Of a stretch of 10,192 nt of DNA, positions 4,567 through 10,192 are shown piece after piece. Origin of the DNA: Betaproteobacteria bacterium TMED156 (lineage in GTDB: Bacteria > Pseudomonadota > Gammaproteobacteria > Burkholderiales > Burkholderiaceae_A); contig NHHF01000129.1 in the NCBI GenBank assembly GCA_002171155.1, positions 1 through 10,192 on the forward strand. Reading direction: 5' to 3'. A program made the translations under genes and the position numbers. Under the pieces are notes generated by a model that saw only the letters and a program-made list of their open reading frames with translations, had not been told where the DNA came from and made no database searches. Each line of letters starts with the position of its first letter. The first letter of the stretch is position 1.

Positions 4567-4964
4567 AAACCTTTATTTTTTAAATAATCAATTGTACTTT
4601 GTAACGGGTCATCAAATATGCCTAAAGTATAATATTGGTCATCTAACCAGTCAGATAATAAAGTAATTCCCGTGATCGGACTATATTCTGTTATATAATA
4701 ACTATTAGCTTCCATTAATTGATTAGGCGTTAATTGTTTTAATGTACTTGCAATCGCTATGGCCTCAGAATTATCTAACGAAAAATAATAACCTAGTCCA
4801 TTAAAATAATCGTAAACTTGTTGCATTCTTTTTTGACCTATATTTAAAATAGGTAATGGGGGCTTATTGTCGCCCCTTCGTTTTATATAGTAATAAACTC
4901 CAAAACCAACAGCACCCAACCCCGCAAACGTTAATATGTTTTTTTGAAAATTGGTTAAAGCCAT
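4563..4964 (-). CDS. N-terminally membrane-anchored protein, 133 aa
   Basis: Not recognised. Residues 10-27 are a hydrophobic Gly-rich helix followed by Lys-Arg-Arg, so the rest would lie on the opposite side of the membrane from the short N-terminus. The remaining soluble domain of about 100 residues is mostly helical, Tyr-rich and mildly acidic, including an ALA/LEU-rich stretch around EAIAIASTLKQLTPNQL and a C-terminal DYLKNKGL. The start ATG at 4964 follows the stop of the 68-aa gene by three bases, and the end overlaps the 71-aa gene as ATGA. I infer a virion or lysis-associated membrane protein. No catalytic motif is visible. Confidence 0.75.
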   Translation of the reverse strand: MALTNFQKNILTFAGLGAVGFGVYYYIKRRGDNKPPLPILNIGQKRMQQVYDYFNGLGYYFSLDNSEAIAIASTLKQLTPNQLMEANSYYITEYSPITGITLLSDWLDDQYYTLGIFDDPLQSTIDYLKNKGL

Positions 4965-4967
4965 ACA

Positions 4968-5174
4968 TTAAAAATGTTTTTTTCGTTCTTTAATTCTACA
5001 AGTGTTTATTACATTTTGAATTGCAGACTTAACAACAGTTTCAGAAACAGTTCCTAATTTCTGGTCAAGGTCATAAAATTTATTTACAACTTTTATAATG
5101 TCGTTTAGATTGTTACAATTTTTTAATTGCTCTTTCATCACAATATTTTCTTTGTCTATTTTAAAAAAACTCAT
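4968..5174 (-). CDS. Small helical protein, 68 aa
   Basis: Not recognised. The protein is short, Lys/Asn-rich and predicted largely helical, with amphipathic stretches (NLNDIIKVVNKFYDL and VVKSAIQNVINTC) and a basic end, Lys-Glu-Arg-Lys-Lys-His-Phe. It has two cysteines and no membrane segment. The ATG overlaps the stop of the coiled-coil gene as ATGA (5171-5174), so the two are probably translated together and may interact. A second in-frame ATG at codon 13 is an alternative start. Confidence 0.65.
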   Translation of the reverse strand: MSFFKIDKENIVMKEQLKNCNNLNDIIKVVNKFYDLDQKLGTVSETVVKSAIQNVINTCRIKERKKHF

Positions 5175-5989
5175 GAATTCAAATAGTTATTCAAATTATT
5201 ATATAATTCCGAATTATAACTTTCTGTCATTGTAAAAAAAGTGTCAAAATTTCCACTTTGAACAGCCGTATTATAATACGTTCTTAGAGTTTCGCTTGTT
5301 TCTGGTTCTTGATTAATAATAAATGCTTTTACACGTTCATCAAGTAAATTAACAGAATCAGTATTAATATTGCTTTCTAGTGGTTCGGGGGCTTCTGCTA
5401 GTGTTGTTTGATTAAGTTTTCTTTCTTGTAAATCAAAATATTTATCCATTATAGGCACTGCAATTTTAGACATTTCACTTAACCATGAGGTAATTGAATT
5501 TTCTAGTGGTTTATCTTCAGATAAAGTTTCATTTTCTAGTTCATCAATTTCACTTTCTAAAAGTTTAATATTTTCTTCTAGTTTTTCTATTTTTTCTTTT
5601 AGATAAACATTTTCTAACTCACATTTTATCAACTTTGTATTTATGTCAATACCTTCTTTTAGTGAATAAACTTTATTTCCGTTAACTTCTGGCTGTTGTA
5701 TTTCAAAATTTTCTGACATTGTTTGGTTTTCTTTTTGCGGATTTATTATATAATAATCATCTGTAATGCTGTCTTTTTGTGTGTTAAATTTTCCTTTAAT
5801 TAAATAAACTTGTTCTGTCATCATAGGGCTTGATAATCTTTTTTCTATCATTTCTAGTCTGGATTGAGGCGTTACAGAATTTGAATTAAATCTTACTATC
5901 GAGTCCCCATTTGATTTGAAAAGTCCTAAATGTTTATAGGACTCATTATCATTAATATTTTTGAATTCTGCTAGTGTAATTGCATTCAT
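5171..5989 (-). CDS. Coiled-coil protein of unknown function, 272 aa
   Basis: Not recognised. From the ATG at 5989, residues 1-90 form a mixed domain, about 119-154 is a clear Glu/Lys/Leu heptad coiled coil (KIEKLEENIKLLESEIDELE), and the rest is acidic and helical. No membrane segment is present. I prefer this start because a good Shine-Dalgarno sequence, AAGGA, lies six bases upstream, which is unusual in this window. An in-frame TTG at 6022 would add 11 residues but lies within the 18-bp palindrome. The gene is separated from the upstream 247-aa gene by the largest gap inside the operon, so it may be expressed separately. Scaffolding, fibre or regulatory roles are all possible. Confidence 0.75.
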   Translation of the reverse strand: MNAITLAEFKNINDNESYKHLGLFKSNGDSIVRFNSNSVTPQSRLEMIEKRLSSPMMTEQVYLIKGKFNTQKDSITDDYYIINPQKENQTMSENFEIQQPEVNGNKVYSLKEGIDINTKLIKCELENVYLKEKIEKLEENIKLLESEIDELENETLSEDKPLENSITSWLSEMSKIAVPIMDKYFDLQERKLNQTTLAEAPEPLESNINTDSVNLLDERVKAFIINQEPETSETLRTYYNTAVQSGNFDTFFTMTESYNSELYNNLNNYLNS

Positions 5990-5995
5990 TTTATG

Positions 5996-6000
5996 TCCTT
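5996..6000 (-). promoter_or_regulatory. Shine-Dalgarno site of the coiled-coil gene
   Basis: AAGGA on the minus strand with a six-base spacer (CATAAA) to the ATG at 5989. The other starts I checked in this operon lack such a site, so it both fixes the start and suggests stronger or differently controlled translation. Confidence 0.65.
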
Positions 6001-6001
6001 T

Positions 6002-6027
6002 TAAGGTTGTCAAATTTGACAACTTTA
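6002..6027. promoter_or_regulatory. 26-bp inverted repeat with a perfect 18-bp core, operator or leader hairpin
   Basis: The core GTTGTCAAATTTGACAAC at 6006-6023 is perfectly self-complementary. The symmetry continues to 6002-6027 with a single G-T mismatch pair. It sits just upstream of the Shine-Dalgarno site of the coiled-coil gene. It could bind a dimeric repressor, or fold in the mRNA next to the ribosome site. I see no helix-turn-helix regulator in the genome, so a host factor or RNA structure is implied. Confidence 0.65.
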
Positions 6028-6077
6028 CCCCTATATCATATAAAGGGTTTTTTAATTAAATTTATTTCTCCTTTTTA

Positions 6078-6821
6078 TTATTGTAAATCAGTCGGCAAAC
6101 CAAAGACATCAACATAATTTAAATTAACTAAAGGATATTGAAAATTTTCATTTAATAAAGTGTTGGCACTAATACCGCCTGTTACATATCTTGTAACATC
6201 ATCCGCACCGACTCGGTATTCATTATAAACTCTATTACCTTGAACTAAACCTGTGTTTTCAAACTCGTTTTGTCTTATAAAAATTGCGGGGTTGTAATCT
6301 GCTTGTCTTACTAAATCGGCTGACAGGTTAGGACCAGAACCACCGACTTGACCCTCTTTTCCATAACCTTGAAGCGGGGGAGTTCCACTGCTTCGAGCAT
6401 CTGTAACACCAACAGCACCCGCAGGTGTTGTTAGTCCAAAAGTTGCAGGATTAACAAAAGTTATATCAATATCTTGTTGACATACTAAATATGTATCGAT
6501 AATAACAGGGGGACCAAAACCCGCTAATTGGTAATTATCGCCTGTAGGGTTATAATTTTGGTTAAAAGCATTTCTCATGGCGTAATGAAATTGCCTTTGA
6601 CCGCTATTAATATTGATTTGATAAACTGAACGTTTTAAAAACTCATCACTTTCACTCTGTTCAACATTTACGGGGTAATGAGGGTAACTAATAATTTTTG
6701 TAATAATAAAAAACCTATCATTTGGAACAGGCAAAACATTTTTACCCATCCCCCCTGCATTAAAAGTTTTAAAAGTTCCTTTACCAGATAAAACCGCTTT
6801 TTCTAATAATGGCGTAATCAT
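6078..6821 (-). CDS. Beta-rich structural protein, candidate major capsid protein, 247 aa
   Basis: Not recognised by family. It is the largest of three consecutive genes whose products look beta-strand-rich, without signal peptide, long helices or membrane segments. Strand-like runs include RFFIITKIISY (about 37-47), RSVYQININSG (about 64-74) and YLVCQQDIDITF (about 110-121), separated by Gly/Pro/Asn-rich loops. The length is just below that of the smallest double jelly-roll capsid protein I know (PM2 P2, 269 aa), so a compact double jelly roll or a single jelly roll with insertions is plausible. Its ATG overlaps the 149-aa stop as ATGA. The capsid role is inferred from composition and context. 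Confidence 0.7.
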   Translation of the reverse strand: MITPLLEKAVLSGKGTFKTFNAGGMGKNVLPVPNDRFFIITKIISYPHYPVNVEQSESDEFLKRSVYQININSGQRQFHYAMRNAFNQNYNPTGDNYQLAGFGPPVIIDTYLVCQQDIDITFVNPATFGLTTPAGAVGVTDARSSGTPPLQGYGKEGQVGGSGPNLSADLVRQADYNPAIFIRQNEFENTGLVQGNRVYNEYRVGADDVTRYVTGGISANTLLNENFQYPLVNLNYVDVFGLPTDLQ

Positions 6822-7267
6822 ATATAATATACAACTAAACCCATGGTTGTTGCTGCTGCTGTATTACCAAAAACTAAAGTTAAAGTATCTTGACCGCTTA
6901 AAGGTCTAATTAATTGGTAATATTCCTCAGTCATATAATCTGGTCCAAAAAATATAGGGTGTGTCTTATCAATAATTATTTCATTATTAATTGTTAACTG
7001 AACCTCATTCGGATAGTCATCTAAATCATCAAAAGTAGCTTTAACAAGTGGCTGAATTGCAAAACCAACAAATAATCTTGCTGTACCAGACAACTCTAAA
7101 TTTGTTGTGCTACCGCCTGTTGGCACTGAAATTGAAAAACCTTTTATTCTTTTTTGGTTTTTAATAAATTGCTGTACTTGTGCTTGTGTCAATCCCTCTT
7201 GCCACCCCATGTAGGGCGGGGTGTTAACTTGCGCCCCCATGTTAGCGGGCCTATTTCTTTTCATCAT
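6818..7267 (-). CDS. Beta-rich structural protein, 149 aa
   Basis: Not recognised by family. The first 40 residues are polar, Pro/Gln-rich and probably flexible. The remaining 110 residues alternate strand-like runs with short turns (GFSISVPTGG, ARLFVGFAIQP, EVQLTINNEIII, DTLTLVFGN, GLVVYYI), the count and spacing expected of one eight-stranded jelly roll. No cysteine, signal peptide or membrane segment is visible. The start ATG at 7267 is 21 bases after the stop of the 197-aa gene, and the end overlaps the 247-aa gene by four bases. I infer a capsid, penton or spike component produced together with its neighbours. Confidence 0.7.
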   Translation of the reverse strand: MMKRNRPANMGAQVNTPPYMGWQEGLTQAQVQQFIKNQKRIKGFSISVPTGGSTTNLELSGTARLFVGFAIQPLVKATFDDLDDYPNEVQLTINNEIIIDKTHPIFFGPDYMTEEYYQLIRPLSGQDTLTLVFGNTAAATTMGLVVYYI

Positions 7268-7288
7268 AACACTAAATTTTATAAATTA

Positions 7289-7882
7289 TTAAAAGGTCGT
7301 TCTTGGTGCAATTAAAGAACCAACACCTGCTACATTAAACCTGTACAATGTATCACCCGAAGCGGATGCATTTGGCGGTACTCTAAAGATAAAAACAAAG
7401 TTTAATAAAGGCGGTATAACTACTTGGGTATAAAAATTATAAACTCCGTAATTTTCAAATTGTCCATTAACGTTGAATTCACCCACACTGCTCAAAGTTG
7501 GTATTCTTTGAATTGTAATTGAATTTGCTAACTCAAAAGACAAAATACCTTGTTTTTCAAATTCATCAAGTACCCCAAATTTCTCAGTAACACCTTCAAC
7601 AACATTTGCTCTGGCAATATAATAATTTTCAGTTATTAAAGTTTCTCCAACTGTTAATTGATTAGTATTATCTAGATTAGTTAATGGAAAACTTCGGCTT
7701 TGTACATCTTCAAAAAATCTGATTGTAAAACCTTGTTGCCTTTCTGCTTGTGTTACAAGTATTGAATCAAAAATTTCTCTACTTGTTCCCTGTTGTTTAC
7801 GAATACTAGTATTGCCGAATCTATCATTTACGCCTATACCTTTCATTTGTGGGGTAACCATTCCCCTAGTCATTTCTCTCAT
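7289..7882 (-). CDS. Beta-rich structural protein, 197 aa (complete copy)
   Basis: Not recognised by family. After a polar N-terminal arm of about 35 residues, the protein is rich in strand-like runs (GFTIRFFED, YYIARANVV, ILSFELANSITIQ, FVFIFRVPP) and contains no cysteine or membrane segment. It ends with Ala-Pro-Arg-Thr-Thr-Phe. This fits a jelly-roll capsid or vertex protein. The ATG at 7882 is preceded by an A/T-only leader; an in-frame ATG at codon 4 is an alternative. The gene follows the Arg-rich 182-aa protein by 28 bases and begins the trio of beta-rich genes. Its 5' part also occurs truncated at the left end of the window. Confidence 0.7.
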   Translation of the reverse strand: MREMTRGMVTPQMKGIGVNDRFGNTSIRKQQGTSREIFDSILVTQAERQQGFTIRFFEDVQSRSFPLTNLDNTNQLTVGETLITENYYIARANVVEGVTEKFGVLDEFEKQGILSFELANSITIQRIPTLSSVGEFNVNGQFENYGVYNFYTQVVIPPLLNFVFIFRVPPNASASGDTLYRFNVAGVGSLIAPRTTF

Positions 7883-7912
7883 TTTATTTTATTTTATTAT
7901 TATTATTATTTT
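7883..7912 (-). promoter_or_regulatory. A/T-only leader before the 197-aa gene (complete copy)
   Basis: Same AAT/AAAAT repeat leader as at 229-258, directly before the ATG at 7882. There is no Shine-Dalgarno motif, and the A-rich stretch probably serves as the ribosome-entry region. Confidence 0.5.
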
Positions 7913-8459
7913 AATTCATTGGACCACCAAAATCGGGAAAATATCCCACGTTATAATTCATAGGTTCATTGGCTAGCATCATGTCATCTGCTAGCATCAT
8001 ATCATCTGCTAAATAATGGTTGTCTGACATCATTCCATGTCCGCTCAAATGGGCCTCATCTAAAAACAAAGGTTGAGACATATCTACATTAGAATAATTT
8101 TCTGAAAGCAATTCATTTTCTTCAAAAATTTTATTAATACCAATTGCAGACATACCCGCACCTGCATAACCTTGTTTAAATAATGAAGCTGTTAAAAAAC
8201 CGCCCAACATCATGTAAGCACCTTTTTGAGTTTCATTTAATCTGTCGCTTAATACTTTATTTAAAAGCATAGCACCAACACCACCAACCGCACCGCTAAA
8301 AATTTGCTTTGCGCTTGCTTCTGTGGTTCTGGGGTTAAATAATTCCGACAACATACTTTTTTTTGTTCTTCTTCTTCTTCTAGTTGCGGGTTTCACATAA
8401 GCCCTGCGGGCTGTTTTTCTTCTTTGCCCTTTTCTAGTTCCTGATAGCATTCTAGCCAT
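7911..8459 (-). CDS. Arg-rich membrane protein, putative virion protein (copy 2)
   Basis: Second copy of the 182-aa gene at 257-805, with the same basic N-terminus (residues 9-34), two hydrophobic segments (about 53-70 and 80-108) and acidic Met-rich tail. One substitution at 8041 changes codon 140 from GAA (Glu) to GGA (Gly). In this copy the gene has its natural downstream neighbour, the complete 197-aa beta-rich gene, 28 bases away. If the molecule is circular this is the same gene seen twice and the substitution is population variation. Confidence 0.75.
   Translation of the reverse strand: MARMLSGTRKGQRRKTARRAYVKPATRRRRRTKKSMLSELFNPRTTEASAKQIFSGAVGGVGAMLLNKVLSDRLNETQKGAYMMLGGFLTASLFKQGYAGAGMSAIGINKIFEENELLSENYSNVDMSQPLFLDEAHLSGHGMMSDNHYLADDMMLADDMMLANEPMNYNVGYFPDFGGPMN
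7972..8007. repeat. Two tandem 18-bp units (copy 2)
   Basis: Same in-frame tandem repeat as at 318-353, with the same one-base difference between its units. Confidence 0.8.
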
Positions 8460-8501
8460 ATTTTTAATTTTAAAATTTATAGGTTTTTTAGGTAACCTTT
8501 T

Positions 8502-8747
8502 TTAACCTTTTCCTTTATAAGTTCTTTTTATTTTAACTCTGTTTTTATAATCTTCCATGCCTTTAACATAGGCATCTAAAACATTATATAAATTAGTCTT
8601 AGTTTCAAATTTTGTTAATTGTTTTGTGGGTGTAAAAACCGCATACTTTCCCGACTTAGTCATTACAGTATATTCAACAGGTTTTTTAATACCCATTAAC
8701 CGCTCAATTAATCTGACTTTGCTCAATATTTGGTTATTTGTTGCCAC
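8502..8747 (-). CDS. Small basic protein of unknown function, 81 aa (copy 2)
   Basis: Second copy of the gene at 848-1093. The GTG start, the nine-base gap to the preceding gene and the protein sequence are all the same. No substitutions were seen, in contrast to the cluster of changes in the adjacent 142-aa gene. Confidence 0.7.
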   Translation of the reverse strand: MATNNQILSKVRLIERLMGIKKPVEYTVMTKSGKYAVFTPTKQLTKFETKTNLYNVLDAYVKGMEDYKNRVKIKRTYKGKG

Positions 8748-8756
8748 GATCTTTTT

Positions 8757-9185
8757 TTAGGGTAAATTAATACTCGGTACATCAAGCCCACCAACCCCGA
8801 AAGGGTCTGAGCCAAACTGCGAAGTGTCAAAACTACTACCCGCATTATCAATACTATCAAAAGTAAAATTATCCATTGTCGTTGTGCCTACTAAAGGCGG
8901 TCCACCGCTTGAATTTTCATTATTTTTTTTATCTCGCCTGGCTTGTAATAGTTGACCAACTAGGTCAATAATTCTTCCACCTCGACCTTTACCGCCTGTT
9001 TGATTTGGTGTTGTTACAATTGAAATTTGTCTTTCCTTATTTGGAGGGTTTATTAAAAACGTTAAAGCAAGTCCAACACCTGCACCGATTAAAGCATTTT
9101 GAGTTTTTTTATCTTTTTTTGCTGTTGCCAAATAACCTGCACCCGCCCCCGCAATAGGTAAAACAACTTTCATAATATTATTCAT
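8757..9185 (-). CDS. Gly-rich protein with two hydrophobic segments, 142 aa (copy 2)
   Basis: Second copy of the gene at 1103-1531, and the only one that differs appreciably. Seven substitutions lie in 8940-9039. Three change residues just after the second hydrophobic segment: Lys49 becomes Asn, and the Val-Ile pair before Thr-Thr-Pro becomes Ile-Val. The others are synonymous, and all changes are conservative or silent. This shows that the sequence is under coding constraint and that two natural alleles of the gene are represented in the window. Confidence 0.75.
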   Translation of the reverse strand: MNNIMKVVLPIAGAGAGYLATAKKDKKTQNALIGAGVGLALTFLINPPNKERQISIVTTPNQTGGKGRGGRIIDLVGQLLQARRDKKNNENSSGGPPLVGTTTMDNFTFDSIDNAGSSFDTSQFGSDPFGVGGLDVPSINLP

Positions 9186-9187
9186 AA

Positions 9188-9778
9188 TTATTTTTTTCTA
9201 GTTAATAAGTAAATGCCTAACCCTGCACCCCCTAAAAGAATATAATTTGGGACACCAGAAATTAAAGAATCTGCTGTTATAAAATTTGCATCAGAACCAA
9301 CTCCTATATTTCCCTCTGCTTGTACACCTTCTGGACCAAAAGAAATATTGCCCCCACTCATATCACCAGAAATTAAACGGCCACCCGCATCAACTAAGCC
9401 CGCAATATTTTCACCTCGGACTCTTGCTCTTTCACTTCTGCCTTCTTGTTTTGCTTCAACTCTTGCAAGTTTGCTGTCTTGTCTGGCTGTTTGCCTGTCT
9501 GCTCTGGCTTGTCTGCGGTCTGATTTTTTTTGCGCCTTTGCGCCTCTCCTTTCATCCCTTCTGGCCCTTCTCCTAGCTCTTCGACTTTCTCCATTTTCTG
9601 ACATCATTGGCCCGCTTTCATAGGGTAAAGCATTATTTAAAATTTGATTAAAAGCCTCGTTAGACATATTGTCAAAGACATCTTCACGATAATATCTTAC
9701 ACCGCCTTGATATGGTAAAGGAATATAATTTTCCATGTTTGGCGAATTGTTGTTTTCTCTTAACATTAAACTACTCAT
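9188..9778 (-). CDS. Arg-rich, C-terminally membrane-anchored protein, 196 aa (copy 2)
   Basis: Second copy of the gene at 1534-2124, with identical protein sequence: soluble N-terminal 60 residues, an Arg/Lys/Gln helix at 65-121, a Gly-rich linker and a hydrophobic C-terminal anchor at 179-192 ending Thr-Arg-Lys-Lys. It overlaps the peptidase gene by eight bases as in copy 1. Confidence 0.75.
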   Translation of the reverse strand: MSSLMLRENNNSPNMENYIPLPYQGGVRYYREDVFDNMSNEAFNQILNNALPYESGPMMSENGESRRARRRARRDERRGAKAQKKSDRRQARADRQTARQDSKLARVEAKQEGRSERARVRGENIAGLVDAGGRLISGDMSGGNISFGPEGVQAEGNIGVGSDANFITADSLISGVPNYILLGGAGLGIYLLTRKK

Positions 9779-10190
9779 TTATTTTTAATTTTTGAAAATA
9801 TTTGTACTCATCCCTTTCATAATTATAAAAAGGGTTAGTTAAATCAAAAGGAACAAATTTTCCTTTTTTATTATCTAAAACTAAATTATATATATGAACA
9901 GGGGCTTTTTTGGTTCGGCCTGCTAAAACTATTTTACAGGGGATATTATATGCTATAAAATATGCTGTTGAAAATATTACAAAGTCATCACAATCACCTG
10001 TAAAAGGAACACCCCAATAATTATTGTTAACAAAAGTTTCGGGACTCATTAACAACTCAGTATTAATGGGGTCATCTTTATATTTAACAAGTGTTCTCAT
10101 TGTATAAAAAAATTTTTCTGGCGACATTTTGGTAAAAGTTTCACCCGCAAAATTAACCCCTTCATAAATTTGTAAGTTCATGTATTTCAT
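9771..10190 (-). CDS. Transglutaminase-like cysteine peptidase, 139 aa (copy 2, at window edge)
   Basis: Second copy of the gene at 2117-2536, with the Cys67-His99-Asp116 triad intact. The window ends two bases beyond its ATG, so the gene is complete if the ATG is the true start. The terminator and upstream sequence that precede it in copy 1 (2537-2595) fall outside the window here. Confidence 0.75.
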   Translation of the reverse strand: MKYMNLQIYEGVNFAGETFTKMSPEKFFYTMRTLVKYKDDPINTELLMSPETFVNNNYWGVPFTGDCDDFVIFSTAYFIAYNIPCKIVLAGRTKKAPVHIYNLVLDNKKGKFVPFDLTNPFYNYERDEYKYFQKLKINE

Positions 10191-10192
10191 GA

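Larger units (their letters stand above)
7731..10192. repeat. Long direct repeat, copy 2
   Basis: Second copy of 77-2538, offset by exactly 7654 bases and running to the last base of the window. Differences from copy 1 are at 8041, 8940, 9006, 9015, 9017, 9020, 9036 and 9039. Confidence 0.9.

Noticed and set aside
4409..4666. Plus-strand 85-aa frame
   Set aside because: Antisense to the 71-aa and 133-aa genes, which have ATGA coupling and clear membrane anchors.
5990..6022. TTG start at 6022 for the coiled-coil gene
   Set aside because: It lies inside the palindrome, whereas the ATG at 5989 has a Shine-Dalgarno site six bases upstream.
77..10192. True gene duplication of the five left-end genes
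   Set aside because: The repeat is continuous, exactly offset and reaches the window end, which is better explained by reading past the start of a circle.

Overview
The window looks like a small, circular, virus-like genome of 7654 bp read about 1.33 times around. Bases 77-2538 recur at 7731-10192 with only eight substitutions that I could find, so the 10192 bases hold one complete unit plus a 2.46-kb overlap. The first 76 bases are unrelated, GC-richer sequence and look like a chimeric or recombinant junction. The DNA is AT-rich, every credible gene is on the minus strand, and most genes have AT-rich leaders rather than Shine-Dalgarno sites. This fits a host in the Bacteroidota, perhaps a flavobacterium, but that is inference.

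Read along the minus strand around the circle, the layout is as follows. (1) A roughly 600-bp intergenic control region (3208-3805) carries several short-repeat arrays, hairpins and two terminators. (2) A lone 194-aa orphan gene (2623-3207) follows and has its own terminator (2574-2595). (3) A long tightly packed operon comes next: a transglutaminase-like cysteine peptidase (2117-2536), an Arg-rich tail-anchored protein (1534-2124), a double-hydrophobic Gly-rich protein (1103-1531), an 81-aa basic protein (848-1093) and an Arg-rich membrane protein (257-805). It continues across the circle with three beta-rich proteins (7289-7882, 6818-7267, 6078-6821), a coiled-coil protein behind an 18-bp palindrome (5171-5989) and a 68-aa helical protein (4968-5174). 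It ends with two small membrane proteins (4563-4964, 4351-4566) and an M23 metallopeptidase with a C-terminal membrane anchor (3806-4354), then a terminator (3755-3781). Four gene pairs share ATGA stop/start overlaps.

The gene set suggests a tailless virus with an internal membrane. The beta-rich proteins would be capsid or spike, six membrane-anchored proteins would populate the vesicle, the Arg-rich proteins would bind the genome, and the M23 and transglutaminase-like enzymes would act on the host envelope or in maturation. Small tailless lipid-containing phages of flavobacteria (FLiP type) and the ssDNA Cellulophaga phages are the nearest known style; I cannot demonstrate homology to either. 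No HUH Rep, polymerase, packaging ATPase, terminase, integrase or tail gene is recognisable anywhere in the complete circle. That makes the 194-aa orphan and the repeat-rich control region the most interesting parts.
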